Origin: Exiguobacterium mexicanum
GTDB lineage: Bacteria > Bacillota > Bacilli > Exiguobacteriales > Exiguobacteriaceae
Assembly (NCBI RefSeq): GCF_005960665.1
Contig: NZ_CP040676.1
Location: 1,374,501-1,438,500 of the forward strand
DNA length: 64,000 nt
Direction: 5' to 3'
Shown here: positions 26,243 to 35,463 of the stretch, in pieces
How the letters are laid out: each line of letters begins with the position of its first letter
Numbering within the stretch: the stretch's first letter is position 1
Translations under genes and position numbers: made by a program
The notes under the pieces: model-generated
The model's input: the letters and a program-made list of their open reading frames with translations, nothing else
Told to the model about the DNA's origin: nothing
Database searches by the model: none

Positions 26243-27364
26243 TCAGACTTTATCGGTGTTTCGGAACACAGACTCAGCGATGGGATAGAGAGACATATCG
26301 AGCTCGCAGTCCCCTGTCAGAACGAGATCGGCGAGCACTTTCCCGATGAACGGGCCGACCGTCAAACCTGATGACCCGAGACCGTTCGCGACGAGCAACT
26401 GCTCCGCTCCCGGTACGCGGCCTAGAATTGGAATCGAGTTCGGCGTGACCGGACGGAAGCCGACACGCGTCTCAATCAGTTCGGCTTCGGCAAGTCCCGG
26501 GGCCGATTCTAGCCCTTTCGAAAGCACTTCATGAATCCCGATCGCCGTCGGCCGTGCGTCGAACGCCTTGTCCCGTTCGTGCGTCGAGCCGATGACGATT
26601 CGTCCTTCTTCAAATCCGAGCAAATAGCGGCGCCGCGGCGGCATGACGACCGGCCAGTCGGACGCGTCCGTATCAGGCAGCTGTACGTGAACGATTTGTG
26701 CCTTCTCCCCAGCGACACGGGCCGTATACCCGATCGGTTCCATCAACTCGGGCAACCACGCCCCGCAGGCGAGTACGATTTCATCCGCCTCAAAGCGGAC
26801 ACCATCACATTCGACGTGATAGCCGTTTTCTTCAACGAGCACGGCCGAACCGTCAATCAAGGTCACACCGCGTTTTACGGCGACCCGTTCGAGCGCCGCT
26901 CTTAACTTCTCCCCATCGACGCGTGCCCCTCCTTCGACGAGAAGGGCGTCATATTCGTCCGAGAGCGGCGGGAACAGCGCTCTCGCTTCTTCTGCCGTCA
27001 TCCGGGTCAAATCGCCGATTTCCGGGGCTTCTTCACGGCGTAGCGCCGTCCGCTCTTGCATCTCGTTCAATTTTTTGTCTTCGTGCAAGGCGAGCGTCCC
27101 GACGCGTTTATAGCCGGTCTCCGTCTCACCTTCTCGCTTCAAATCGTCCACGACGGTCGCGTAGTAGTGAGCGCCCCCTTTGGCGAGCGCGTACCACGCC
27201 TTGTTCCGGCGCTGGGCGATCCACGGGCAGACGATGCCTGCTGCCGCGTCAGTCGCACGGCCCTTCTCTTTACGGTCGATGACGGTGACGTCGGCTTTCC
27301 CGGCCAGATGGTACGCGGTCGAGATGCCGACGATTCCTGATCCAATCACAATCACTTTTTTCAT
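26243..27364 (-). CDS. FAD-dependent amino-acid oxidase-like protein (DAO family)
   Basis: A 373-residue DAO-family flavoprotein related to glycine oxidase/ThiO and D-amino-acid dehydrogenases. The N-terminal dinucleotide fold is VIVIGSGIVGISTAYHLAG; DAAAGIVCPW is the flavin-contacting segment, and the C-terminal GLGSSGLTVGP turn closes the FAD site. It would oxidise a secondary or D-amino acid. No thi gene is nearby. Unusually, ATG at 27362-27364 has no ribosome site immediately upstream; the nearest (AAAGGAAAGG) is about 40 bases away with a strong hairpin between. It is transcribed after the Bax-inhibitor gene but behind a terminator. Confidence 0.78.
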   Translation of the reverse strand: MKKVIVIGSGIVGISTAYHLAGKADVTVIDRKEKGRATDAAAGIVCPWIAQRRNKAWYALAKGGAHYYATVVDDLKREGETETGYKRVGTLALHEDKKLNEMQERTALRREEAPEIGDLTRMTAEEARALFPPLSDEYDALLVEGGARVDGEKLRAALERVAVKRGVTLIDGSAVLVEENGYHVECDGVRFEADEIVLACGAWLPELMEPIGYTARVAGEKAQIVHVQLPDTDASDWPVVMPPRRRYLLGFEEGRIVIGSTHERDKAFDARPTAIGIHEVLSKGLESAPGLAEAELIETRVGFRPVTPNSIPILGRVPGAEQLLVANGLGSSGLTVGPFIGKVLADLVLTGDCELDMSLYPIAESVFRNTDKV

Positions 27365-27373
27365 AACAGTAGC

Positions 27374-27396
27374 GCCATCATCGGTTCGATGACGGC
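27374..27396 (-). promoter_or_regulatory. Leader hairpin between ribosome site and start of the DAO-family gene
   Basis: Minus strand GCCGTCATCG-AAC-CGATGATGGC forms a 10-bp stem (one G-T pair) with a 3-base loop. It separates AAAGGAAAGG from the ATG, and two mini-frames (VKPSSNR and MMALLL) end inside or overlapping the main start as ATGA. Confidence 0.5.
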
Positions 27397-27413
27397 TTCA
27401 CATCCTTTCCTTT

Positions 27414-27445
27414 CATAAAAAATCACCGGCCCGAAGGCCGATGAT
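27414..27445 (-). terminator. Terminator of the Bax-inhibitor-1 gene
   Basis: Minus-strand 10-bp stem ATCATCGGCC / GGCCGGTGAT closed by a TTCG tetraloop, then six T. Confidence 0.87.
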
Positions 27446-28179
27446 CAGTCGCGCATGGCGAGGCGATACAGTAAATCAAGAATTTCAATATAGAGCCAGA
27501 TGAGCGTCACAATCAACCCGAACGCCGCGACCCATTCGAGCTCTTTCGGAGCCCGGCTCTCGACTTGACGAGCGATATAGTCGAAATCAAGCACGAGCGC
27601 GAGTGAGGCGATGATGACAATTACAAATTGCACGCCGATGGCAAGCGGTGACGAGCCCGTCATGAACGGGAGTCCTGAACCAAAGAAGCTCATCCCGATT
27701 TGAACGAGATAAAGCAACATGACCGTAAAGATCGCGGCCGTGACACCGGCGCGGAACTTTTGCGTCACTTTGACGAGACCCGTCGAGTAGACGAACCACA
27801 TCGCGAACGCGACGATGAACGTCGTCAAGACGGCACGGCCGACGATGCCCGGAAGCATCGCTTCGAAGAAGTACGAGATCAACCCGACGAACACCCCTTC
27901 GACAATACCATACAATGGCGCGACGACAGGTGCCGTTCTCGGTTTGAACGTGATGACGAGTGCTAAGACCAAGCCGAGGATGAGCGAGCCGATCATGAGC
28001 GGGAACAATAACGCCTCCCCGATTGTCGGCACGAGCATCCACGTCGTCCCGGCGGCTGCCGTGACGAGCAAGAGCAGCGTGAACACTTTCGACCACGTAC
28101 CGGCTTTCGTCATCGGCGTGGTGCTATAAGCTGTTGTCTCCATTGATTTACGGAGAACTGGATTCGATTTAAGTCTCAA
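27445..28179 (-). CDS. Bax inhibitor-1/YccA-family membrane protein
   Basis: A 244-residue integral membrane protein, about seven transmembrane helices. It starts at TTG (28177-28179) behind AAGGGG; the resulting MRLKSNPVL N-terminus is the family hallmark. The pore-proximal acidic residues expected in BI-1 proteins are suggested by LDFDYIARQVESRAPKELEW near residues 198-217. Relatives act as pH-gated calcium leak channels or modulate FtsH; the function in Firmicutes is not defined. It ends at a UUCG hairpin terminator. Upstream DJ-1 gene is 26 bases away, so the two may be co-transcribed. Confidence 0.82.
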   Translation of the reverse strand: MRLKSNPVLRKSMETTAYSTTPMTKAGTWSKVFTLLLLVTAAAGTTWMLVPTIGEALLFPLMIGSLILGLVLALVITFKPRTAPVVAPLYGIVEGVFVGLISYFFEAMLPGIVGRAVLTTFIVAFAMWFVYSTGLVKVTQKFRAGVTAAIFTVMLLYLVQIGMSFFGSGLPFMTGSSPLAIGVQFVIVIIASLALVLDFDYIARQVESRAPKELEWVAAFGLIVTLIWLYIEILDLLYRLAMRD

Positions 28180-28205
28180 CTGTCGTTAACCCCTTTATTC
28201 TATTT

Positions 28206-28730
28206 TCAGTTCTTGGCCATGACTTTAATGAATTCCCGCATATAGTCAGGCAGGTCAGGCGGACGGCGGCTCGAGACGATATGACCGTCGACGACGACCG
28301 GCTCATCGTGCCAAATCGCACCCGCGTTTTCCATATCATCTTTAATACCCGGTGTGCTCGTGACGTTGACACCATCAAGAATCTTCGCTGAAATCAATAC
28401 CCAGCCAGCGTGACAGATTTGACCGATTGGCCGTTTCTCGTCATGCATATAGCGGACGAACCCTTTCACCGAATCGAAGCGGCGCAACAAGTCGGGTGAC
28501 CAGCCACCTGGGACGAGGATAGCGTCGTATGATGAGATGTCGACGTCATCGAACGCGATGTCCGATTTGGCTGGAACGCCGTACTTACCGATATAGGCGT
28601 GATCCGCCTTCTCGCCGGCGAGGATGACGTTTGCACCTTCCTCGCGTAACCGATGGACCGGATACCATAATTCTAAGTCTTCAAAGTCGTCACTGACGAT
28701 TTGCAAAATATTTTTACCTTGTAATTGCAT
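28206..28730 (-). CDS. DJ-1/PfpI-family protein
   Basis: A 174-residue DJ-1/PfpI superfamily protein. The nucleophile elbow is GQICHAGW with Cys106-His107, and Glu17 (DDFEDLE) supplies the acidic partner, so the catalytic set of the PfpI/YhbO branch is complete. Relatives are glyoxalase-III-like or deglycase/protective enzymes. The ATG is followed by MQLQGKNILQIVSDDFED. The Bax-inhibitor gene follows after 26 bases, which together suggests a stress-related pair. Precise activity is unproven. Confidence 0.87.
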   Translation of the reverse strand: MQLQGKNILQIVSDDFEDLELWYPVHRLREEGANVILAGEKADHAYIGKYGVPAKSDIAFDDVDISSYDAILVPGGWSPDLLRRFDSVKGFVRYMHDEKRPIGQICHAGWVLISAKILDGVNVTSTPGIKDDMENAGAIWHDEPVVVDGHIVSSRRPPDLPDYMREFIKVMAKN

Positions 28731-28826
28731 CGAATCCCTCCCTTTATTTGTCTTTCACAAGTATACCCCATAAGCCACGTGGCGAAAACAGGGACGATCG
28801 ATGAAACGCACGTCGCTTAACTTGAA

Positions 28827-29747
28827 TCAATTTGCTTGTGTCACGGGCACAATCACATTTCCAGCCTTTCCTCCGGCATCAACGTAACGGTGCTCCGCGA
28901 CGATGTCCTCGAGCGGATAAACCGAATCGATGACGGCCTTTAATCGGCCGGCTTCAAACAGATCGTTCAGGAAAGTCAAATCCTCTTTCCGTTCACTCGC
29001 AGGTCCTTGTCCGGCGACAGAACTGAATTTCCCGTGTTCGGCGACATGTTTCCGGGCCAACCGCTTATCGATTTTCCCGGCCGCATCGAACACGGCAACG
29101 TATGTGGTCAGTTTCTTATCATAGCCTGCTTTCGTGTAATCGACCACGACGTCTGCGCCAAGACTTCTGACGAGTTCGAAGTTCCGTTCTCGACAGACTG
29201 CCGTTACGTGAGCCCCGTAATAGTTCGCGATTTGAACGGCCATCGAACCGACTGCTCCGGAGGCCCCGTAAATTAATACGGTCTTCGCTTGTTCGATGTT
29301 CACTTTACGCAAAAAGTGAAGAGTCGTCGTTCCGCCAAACGGCAAGCTGGCTGCTTCGACAAAACTAGCGTTGTTCGGCATGCGTTCGACACATTTATTC
29401 GCTTTGACACACGCATATTCAGCGTAGCCGCCGAACCGCATCCCGGTCAGCGCATAGACACGGTCACCGACCTTGAAGTCTTCAACGCGACTACCCGTCT
29501 CGACGATCTCCCCTGCCAAGACGACACCAAGAATCGGTTGGCGCGGCGCCTTGAAACCGACGATGACTCGCATCGGGAGCTTACCTAGAACCGGTACATC
29601 AAGAGCCCGTAATCGAAGGTCGCCGGAATGGACGGCAGAGGTGTGAACTTTGATCAACAACTCATCCGATTTTGGCACAGGCTTGTCGACCTCTCGGAGC
29701 TGCAACACGTCAGGTGGCCCATATCCGGTACAAATCACTGCTCTCAT
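28827..29747 (-). CDS. Zinc-independent quinone-oxidoreductase-like alcohol dehydrogenase
   Basis: A 306-residue MDR-superfamily enzyme. It starts at ATG 29745-29747 behind GAGGAGGGTTACG. The N-terminal GroES-like domain lacks the zinc cysteines of alcohol dehydrogenases; the Rossmann part has YGASGAVGSMAVQIANYYGA. This matches NADPH:quinone reductases or enoyl reductases that protect against quinones and unsaturated aldehydes. No obvious terminator follows. Substrate unknown. Confidence 0.88.
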   Translation of the reverse strand: MRAVICTGYGPPDVLQLREVDKPVPKSDELLIKVHTSAVHSGDLRLRALDVPVLGKLPMRVIVGFKAPRQPILGVVLAGEIVETGSRVEDFKVGDRVYALTGMRFGGYAEYACVKANKCVERMPNNASFVEAASLPFGGTTTLHFLRKVNIEQAKTVLIYGASGAVGSMAVQIANYYGAHVTAVCRERNFELVRSLGADVVVDYTKAGYDKKLTTYVAVFDAAGKIDKRLARKHVAEHGKFSSVAGQGPASERKEDLTFLNDLFEAGRLKAVIDSVYPLEDIVAEHRYVDAGGKAGNVIVPVTQAN

Positions 29748-29851
29748 CGTAACCCTCCTCTTAAGACGTGCAGTAGTTACTAATGAATTCACCGTCTCAA
29801 TAAAATAAAACTAGATGGAAAAGTCATCTGGTTCCTGGAATGAGTTTTTCA

Positions 29852-30133
29852 TCAAACAAGCTGAGGAATAAGAATGACCGCCAACAGAAAAACGGAAGTG
29901 ATTTTTACTTTGTTACGATTCAATGCGAAAGGAAGCAGGAATAACCCAAGAAAAGTAATGGCAAGGGCGATAAGTCCATGGATGAAGTACCCTTCAGTGG
30001 ATGCGATTGGGATGCTGATCACCTGAATGGTTGGATTTAAGAAAAAGCCCATTGTTTCAAAAACAAGATTTCCGATTAGGCCAAGGCTCAGTAAGCATAC
30101 GGATAATAAGAAAATTAATGATTGCTTCTTCAC
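29852..30133 (-). CDS. Small membrane protein of unknown function
   Basis: A 93-residue hydrophobic protein with three likely transmembrane helices (about 5-28, 48-72 and 76-92). It starts at GTG 30131-30133 behind AAAGGAGGATTATC. The base composition is visibly more AT-rich than neighbours, as is the decayed peptidase gene beside it, so this patch may be acquired or relaxed DNA. I do not recognise a family. A weak hairpin lies at 29808-29832. Confidence 0.6.
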   Translation of the reverse strand: MKKQSLIFLLSVCLLSLGLIGNLVFETMGFFLNPTIQVISIPIASTEGYFIHGLIALAITFLGLFLLPFALNRNKVKITSVFLLAVILIPQLV

Positions 30134-30245
30134 GATAATCCTCCTTTTGAACGTACATCAATCAACATGACAAGGTAGACTCGTTTGTCTTCTTCATTAT
30201 AAACAATCACATATTATTTATGGAAAAAATTTCAACCAGTTCGGT

Positions 30246-30270
30246 TATAATGAGATTGATTCTAATCAAT
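30246..30270 (+). promoter_or_regulatory. -10 box with adjacent palindrome before the peptidase E remnant
   Basis: TATAAT at 30246-30251 is followed by the perfect palindrome ATTGATTCTAATCAAT (30255-30270), a plausible repressor operator at the transcription start. No convincing -35 is seen. Confidence 0.4.
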
Positions 30271-30305
30271 TTATTGAAAGAACTTTCATACGAAGGAGGC
30301 TCACT

Positions 30306-30811
30306 ATGAAGACGTGCTACTATCTTGGATGGTTCAACGATTTTTTCCCAACTCATTTGGCAGATGCCTTGTCACGAGACGTGACAAATCGGCAGTCCCT
30401 CGTAATGATCAGCTCGGACCCTGCCTCAACTGCGGAAAATGGTGTTATCGAGCTATCGTGGTTACAGGAAGCCGGCATCTTGTTCAACGTGACCTAATCC
30501 AATCGATTCAACAAAGCGACGCCATCGTCGTAGGCGCTAGTGCAGGCGCAATCAATATGTCTTTGTCTTGGTTATGCTCGCCAAACATGGGTTATGAGGT
30601 TTCAACCCCAACGATTTCACAGGGCGTGGCCCTCAACGATTTTTCGGTGCTCTCCCACTTCGATCTCGAACATCACATGCACATCGTCAAGCAAGAGCTC
30701 GCCCTCTTATCCGTAGAATTACCAATCTATTTGTCGAACAAAGATTGTGCACTTCGTGTTCAAGGTGATCAAGTCGATATCTTCGGAGACGTTTATTTGT
30801 ACGCGAATTGA
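30306..30811 (+). pseudogene. Peptidase E (S51) gene with internal deletion and frameshift
   Basis: Two frames together make a broken dipeptidase. The first (30306-30497, 63 residues, after AAGGAGGCTCACT) matches the N-terminus, with YYLGWFNDFFP and ending GILFNVT. The second resumes at about 30461 in another frame with VQRDLIQSIQQSDAIVVGAS, the nucleophile motif GASAGAINM, and then LSHFDLEHH and SNKDCALRVQGD to a stop at 30811. Between the two, the segment holding the Gly-Gly block is absent, about 35-40 codons by comparison with the family as I remember it (about 220-230 residues). A simple one-base error cannot explain this. The Ser nucleophile survives but no complete protein can be made. 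Confidence 0.75.
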
Positions 30812-31010
30812 AACATAACGAAGCTACCTGAGACCACATCTTTCCATACAGATTAGTACTTCCCATTACGATATGGTTTCATGTTAAATCCGAGATAATT
30901 ATCGCTTGCAAAATCTGTATGTAGAAATCGAAACGTTATGTCGTCAATATATTGTGTTATAATGAGTGCGACTTTTTGTAATTTTTTGAACGAGAAAGGA
31001 GACTTCCCAC

Positions 31011-31805
31011 ATGAAACAATACCATGATTTATGCACCCATATCCTCGAGAACGGGGTCGTCAAAGAAGACCGCACCGGGACCGGGACGACGAGCGTGTTC
31101 GGCTACCAGATGCGTTTCAACCTTCAGGACGGGTTCCCCCTGATCACGACGAAGAAATTACATACGCGCTCCATCATCCATGAACTGCTCTGGTTCATCA
31201 CCGGCGACACGAACGTCAAATACCTTCAAGACAATGGGGTTCGTATTTGGAACGAGTGGGCCGATGAGGACGGTAATCTCGGTCCTGTCTACGGGGCGCA
31301 GTGGCGCTCGTTTCCGAAACCAGACGGCACGACTGTCGACCAGTTCGCGCAAGTAATCGAGCAAATCAAAACGAACCCTGACTCGCGCCGACTCATCGTC
31401 TCGGCCTGGAATCCAGGGCAACTTGAAGACATGGCGTTGCCGCCGTGCCATCTCATGTTCCAGTTTTACGTCGCGGACGGAAAATTGTCGTGCCAGCTCT
31501 ATCAACGAAGCGCTGACACGTTCCTCGGTGTCCCGTTCAATATCGCGTCTTACGCTTTGCTCACGCATATGGTCGCCCATGTGACCGGGCTTGAAGTCGG
31601 AGACTTCGTCCATACGCTCGGCGACGCCCACATTTACCATAACCACCTCGAACAAGTGAAGCTGCAATTGACGCGTGAGACCCGACCGCTCCCGACATTG
31701 AACATCCTGCGTGACGTGTCATCCATCGAGGACTTCCGGTTTGAAGACTTCGAGATTGTCGGCTATGACCCTCATCCACACATTAAAGGAGAAGTGAGCG
31801 TATGA
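31011..31805 (+). CDS. thyA: Thymidylate synthase
   Basis: A 264-residue ThyA that methylates dUMP to dTMP with methylene-tetrahydrofolate. It contains the phosphate-binding RTGTGT (residues 21-26), catalytic Cys146 in [12 protein letters not shown], and the substrate-binding [17 protein letters not shown]. Length is normal for the E. coli-type enzyme. ATG follows GAAAGGAGACTTCCCAC. The stop overlaps the dfrA start as ATGA; the pair recycles folate together. A TATAAT box lies at about 30958. Confidence 0.98.
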   Translation: MKQYHDLCTHILENGVVKEDRTGTGTTSVFGYQMRFNLQDGFPLITTKKLHTRSIIHELLWFITGDTNVKYLQDNGVRIWNEWADEDGNLGPVYGAQWRSFPKPDGTTVDQFAQVIEQIKTNPDSRRLIVSAWNPGQLEDMALPPCHLMFQFYVADGKLSCQLYQRSADTFLGVPFNIASYALLTHMVAHVTGLEVGDFVHTLGDAHIYHNHLEQVKLQLTRETRPLPTLNILRDVSSIEDFRFEDFEIVGYDPHPHIKGEVSV

Positions 31806-32281
31806 TCATCCATGTCGTCGCCATCGGGAGCAATCGGGAAATCGGGAAAGATAACGCCTTGTTGTGGCGCCTGCCCGATGACTTGAAACAGTTCAAAGCT
31901 GTCACGACGGGTCAAACGGTCGTCATGGGACGAAAGACGTTTGAATCGATTGGTCGGCCGCTGCCGAACCGACGCAATATCGTCGTCACGTCGGACCGCA
32001 CCTTCTCAGCTGAAGGTGTCGATGTGTGGCACGACCTCGAGTCGCTTAAAGACGAGACGACAGACCTTTATATCATCGGTGGCGCGACGCTCTATGAGCA
32101 GACACTTTCGATAACGGACCGGTTCTTCGTCACCGAGGTCGATGGCACGTTCGAGGCGGACACGTTTTATCCATCCCTTCCGGACGGTCTTATCGTGACG
32201 AACGAACAGTTTCATCCGGCCGACGAACGGCATGCCTATAGCTTCACATTCCGTCAATATGACAAAAGGGACATCGACTGA
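31802..32281 (+). CDS. dfrA: Dihydrofolate reductase
   Basis: A 159-residue DHFR that regenerates tetrahydrofolate from the dihydrofolate made by ThyA, using NADPH. The active-site block [13 protein letters not shown] carries the catalytic acidic residue (Asp26 or Asp27), and [20 protein letters not shown] and [11 protein letters not shown] form the NADPH and folate pockets. It begins within the thyA stop codon and ends at a perfect bidirectional terminator. Confidence 0.97.
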   Translation: MIIHVVAIGSNREIGKDNALLWRLPDDLKQFKAVTTGQTVVMGRKTFESIGRPLPNRRNIVVTSDRTFSAEGVDVWHDLESLKDETTDLYIIGGATLYEQTLSITDRFFVTEVDGTFEADTFYPSLPDGLIVTNEQFHPADERHAYSFTFRQYDKRDID

Positions 32282-32296
32282 GTCGACGTCCCTTTT
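32264..32296. terminator. Bidirectional terminator between dfrA and the GGDEF gene
   Basis: AAAAGGGAC / GTCCCTTTT outer stem with inner CGACT/AGTCG extension. It serves thyA-dfrA on plus and the GGDEF gene on minus. Confidence 0.87.
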
Positions 32297-33787
32297 TTAA
32301 TCGGGTAATTTTTCGAGCCATTGCTCGATTTTTTCAGTGATCGTGTCCTGATGGTCCTGCTCGGCCAAGTCATCATACAGCGCCCCGAGCTCGAGCGCGG
32401 TTCGTTTCGATACGGCCAAGATATGGCTGTACTTGCCGCGTTGCTCTTTGACGGCTGATAAGGTCCCTCTCGTCTCGTTCGTGCCCGAGTCATCGAGAAT
32501 AAACATTTCCATATGATCGTTACAGGCGTAACGATCGTATGGGCGATAGATGACCTCGTAGCGACGATGCTGCTTCGGCAAGCGCTCAGCGAGCAAAGCG
32601 TACTTCTCAGGACTCATCGTCACGTAAGCGAGCCGTTTCTCCTCGCGGACGGCTGACGAGTAGCGGATGATTCGATTGCGTCCATCGCGCTTCGCCTTGT
32701 AGAGCGCCTCATCGGCATAAGCACACCACTCGCCGAGCGTCATACCGGTCTGACAGACCCGTGTATAGCCGATCGATACGGTGACGTGATGTTCATATGT
32801 AAATGTCATCTCCTCGATGCGCCTACGGACCCGTTCAAGCACCGCATCGACGACGTGACGCTCCGACACGTTGAGGATGATGAGAAATTCTTCCCCGCCA
32901 TAACGAATCAATTCGTCACTCGAGCGGATGGCGAGACGGACTTCCTCGGCGACGCGATGCAACACCTCGTCCCCGTAAGCATGACCGAACGTATCGTTCA
33001 ACTGTTTGAAATGATCGATGTCGAGCAGGGCGAGCGTGAAGCTCTCACCGGAGCGCTCAAGTCGGGACATGAAACGGCTAAACGTCGCTTTCAAATATTT
33101 TCGGTTGAACGCGCCTGTCAATTCATCGACGAGGAGCGCGTTCGAGACGAGACGAGCCTTCTCGATATGATGTCCGAGACGAACGAGCCGTTCTTCCATC
33201 GGTACCCATTCCTCCCAATAGTCATCGAAGCCGTAAGAATAGGCGGCGAGGCGATAATGTTCATTCGTGCCGATCACGATGAGCGGGACATACAGCTTCT
33301 TCATCTTGCTGACGAACGATTGAATCGACCGCTCCGGGAAGCGGGCCCACAACTCGACGTCCATGATGATGGCTTTCGGGACATCTTCATAGTCATATTC
33401 GACGGCCTCTTCTAACGTCTGCAAGAAGACAGGACGCGCCCCGAGCTTTTCGACGCGCGGTTTATACCGGCTATACGTAGAAAAACTGTTAGCTAAAACA
33501 AGGACGAGATCCTCGTCTTCCTGCTCGATGCCTAAGACGGTATGGATATAACGTTTCACTGGGGCAATCAAAGCCATCGCCTCCGCTTGCGTCAAGACCG
33601 GTGGCAATTCACGAACATCAGACTCGACACGACTGAAAATCTCAAGCAAGTGCATCAAGCGGCGACGCTTCACTTCTTGCTTCATCCAATCTAATAAAAA
33701 CTCGATCTCTGATGTTTGAATCTGTCTCGCGCTCGTGATTTGCGTCAAAATAGTATGTATACGATCTGTGAGTTGCTGCTGCTTCAT
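32297..33787 (-). CDS. Diguanylate cyclase with receiver-like N-terminal domain
   Basis: A 496-residue GGDEF protein. Residues about 1-85 are helical; about 93-205 look like a receiver-type domain with a beta-3 Asp (Asp143 in IIMDVELW) but the Lys of beta-5 is not evident, so phosphorylation is doubtful. The GGDEF domain (about 215-370) has GGEEF at 297-301 and an RSSD inhibitory site at 288-291, five residues before it. A further 120-residue C-terminal domain (from about 376) is unfamiliar. It has a good promoter at 33835-33863 and starts behind GGGGGGTCGGGA. It should make cyclic di-GMP under product control. Confidence 0.88.
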   Translation of the reverse strand: MKQQQLTDRIHTILTQITSARQIQTSEIEFLLDWMKQEVKRRRLMHLLEIFSRVESDVRELPPVLTQAEAMALIAPVKRYIHTVLGIEQEDEDLVLVLANSFSTYSRYKPRVEKLGARPVFLQTLEEAVEYDYEDVPKAIIMDVELWARFPERSIQSFVSKMKKLYVPLIVIGTNEHYRLAAYSYGFDDYWEEWVPMEERLVRLGHHIEKARLVSNALLVDELTGAFNRKYLKATFSRFMSRLERSGESFTLALLDIDHFKQLNDTFGHAYGDEVLHRVAEEVRLAIRSSDELIRYGGEEFLIILNVSERHVVDAVLERVRRRIEEMTFTYEHHVTVSIGYTRVCQTGMTLGEWCAYADEALYKAKRDGRNRIIRYSSAVREEKRLAYVTMSPEKYALLAERLPKQHRRYEVIYRPYDRYACNDHMEMFILDDSGTNETRGTLSAVKEQRGKYSHILAVSKRTALELGALYDDLAEQDHQDTITEKIEQWLEKLPD

Positions 33788-33834
33788 TCCCGACCCCCCA
33801 GTTTCGTTCTCCCCGATATGTTCTTCTGTCTATG

Positions 33835-33863
33835 ATTATGCGACTTTATCCACGAAAATACAA
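33835..33863 (-). promoter_or_regulatory. Sigma-A promoter of the GGDEF gene
   Basis: Minus strand -35 TTGTAT, 17-base spacer, -10 CATAAT; about 48 bases before the start codon. Confidence 0.65.
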
Positions 33864-33928
33864 CTATTTACTTATTTTCTGCCCATTGTTTGACAGTAAG
33901 ATAGTGCTTATGACCCATTACATCATGA

Positions 33929-33955
33929 AAAAGAGCGGTCATCGACCGCTCTTTT
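33929..33955 (-). terminator. Terminator of fumC
   Basis: Perfect 12-bp stem AAAAGAGCGGTC / GACCGCTCTTTT with a 3-base loop and T-runs on both strands. Confidence 0.87.
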
Positions 33956-33956
33956 C

Positions 33957-35357
33957 TTATTTTCCAACTTTTAGGTTAGGAGATGTCATCTCTTCTGGAC
34001 GAATCCATTCGTCAAACTGCTCTTCTGTCAATAGTCCTGTCTCTAGCGCCGCTTCTTTTAAAGACGTCCCATTCTTATGTGCTAGTTTTGCGATTTTAGC
34101 CGCATTCTCGTAGCCGATATGCGGGTTGAGCGCTGTCACGAGCATGAGCGAACGATCAACGTTGTGCGCGATGACGTCCAAGTCTGGTTCGATGCCGACG
34201 GCGCAATGCACGTCGAACGAATGAAGACTGTCCGTCAACAGGCGGCACGTCTGGAGGAAGTTGTACATGATGACGGGTTTGAACACGTTTAACTCGAAGT
34301 TTCCTTGGCTCGCCCCGAATCCAATCGTCGCATCATTGCCGAGCACTTGGGCCGCGACCATCGTCAACGCCTCACTCTGAGTCGGGTTGACTTTACCAGG
34401 CATGATCGAGCTGCCCGGTTCGTTCTCCGGAATCAAGATCTCACCGATACCGGCACGCGGGCCAGAAGCGAGCCAACGGACGTCGTTGGCAATCTTCATC
34501 GCATCCATGGCGAGCGCTTTCAAGGCACCGTGTGTGAACACGAGCTGATCGTGGCTCGTGAGCGCATGGAACTTGTTGACGGCCGTGATAAAACGTTTTC
34601 CGGTCTCTTGCGAGATCTTCTCGGCCACGACTTCTCCGAACCGTGGATGAGCATTGATCCCCGTCCCGACTGCCGTCCCGCCGAGGGCGAGCTCTGTCAA
34701 CGGTTCGAGCGTACGCTCAATCATCTGTTTCGACAGCTCGAGCATCCGGACCCAACCACTGATCTCTTGACCGAGCGTGACTGGCGTCGCGTCTTGCAAG
34801 TGCGTCCGACCGATCTTGACGATGTCCATGAATGACTCGGCCTTCTTCGCGAGCGTCGCGTGGAGCGCCTCGATTGACGGCAACACATGGTCCTCAACCG
34901 CGAGGATGGCGGCGATGTGCATCGCCGTCGGATATGTGTCGTTCGAGCTCTGCGACTTGTTGACGTCGTCGTTCGGATGAATCGTGAGCGTTTGACCACG
35001 CTCTTTCAACTTATCATTCGCCAAATGGGCGATGACTTCGTTGACGTTCATGTTCGACTGTGTCCCTGAACCCGTTTGCCAGACGACGAGTGGAAACTCG
35101 GCGTCATGTTTCCCGGCGACGATCTCATCGGCGACTTCGGCGATGACGTCGGCTTTCGCTTGCTCCAACACACCGAGCTCGGCGTTGGCGAGTGCGGCAC
35201 CTTTTTTCAAAATCGCGAAGGCATGCACGACCTCGAGCGGCATCTTTTCCGTGCCGATTTTAAAGTTCTCTAGACTGCGCTGTGTTTGGGCTCCCCATTT
35301 GGCTGAAGCCGGAACGTTGATTTCCCCCATCGTGTCCCGTTCGATCCGATATTCCAT
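33957..35357 (-). CDS. fumC: Class II fumarate hydratase
   Basis: A 466-residue iron-free fumarase that hydrates fumarate to L-malate in the TCA cycle. The superfamily signature [15 protein letters not shown] (about residues 317-331) is intact; its loop Ser is the catalytic base. The [14 protein letters not shown] and [20 protein letters not shown] blocks form the substrate site. Length and start (ATG after AGAGGGGGAATTTTC) are normal. Upstream, a -35/-10 pair TTTCTT-17-TAAAAT and a one-mismatch cre-like TGAAAGCGTAGTCA are visible around 35379-35415. Confidence 0.97.
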   Translation of the reverse strand: MEYRIERDTMGEINVPASAKWGAQTQRSLENFKIGTEKMPLEVVHAFAILKKGAALANAELGVLEQAKADVIAEVADEIVAGKHDAEFPLVVWQTGSGTQSNMNVNEVIAHLANDKLKERGQTLTIHPNDDVNKSQSSNDTYPTAMHIAAILAVEDHVLPSIEALHATLAKKAESFMDIVKIGRTHLQDATPVTLGQEISGWVRMLELSKQMIERTLEPLTELALGGTAVGTGINAHPRFGEVVAEKISQETGKRFITAVNKFHALTSHDQLVFTHGALKALAMDAMKIANDVRWLASGPRAGIGEILIPENEPGSSIMPGKVNPTQSEALTMVAAQVLGNDATIGFGASQGNFELNVFKPVIMYNFLQTCRLLTDSLHSFDVHCAVGIEPDLDVIAHNVDRSLMLVTALNPHIGYENAAKIAKLAHKNGTSLKEAALETGLLTEEQFDEWIRPEEMTSPNLKVGK

Positions 35358-35442
35358 GAAAATTCCCCCTCTTTTTTTGACTACGCTTTCATTTTATCGA
35401 AACTTTTGCAAAAAAGAAATCATTCCCCTGCAATTGACAAAA

Positions 35443-35462
35443 AGTCGGGCCAAAGCCCGACT
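35443..35462 (-). terminator. Terminator of the yhaM-cobW-ypcP-ypeP operon
   Basis: Perfect 8-bp stem AGTCGGGC / GCCCGACT with a 4-base loop, followed by TTTTT; next to the RNase HI-like stop. Confidence 0.85.
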
Positions 35463-35463
35463 C

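Noticed and set aside
30306-30497. The first peptidase E frame as an independent small gene
   Set aside because: Its sequence continues in another frame as the rest of the same enzyme; treated as one pseudogene.
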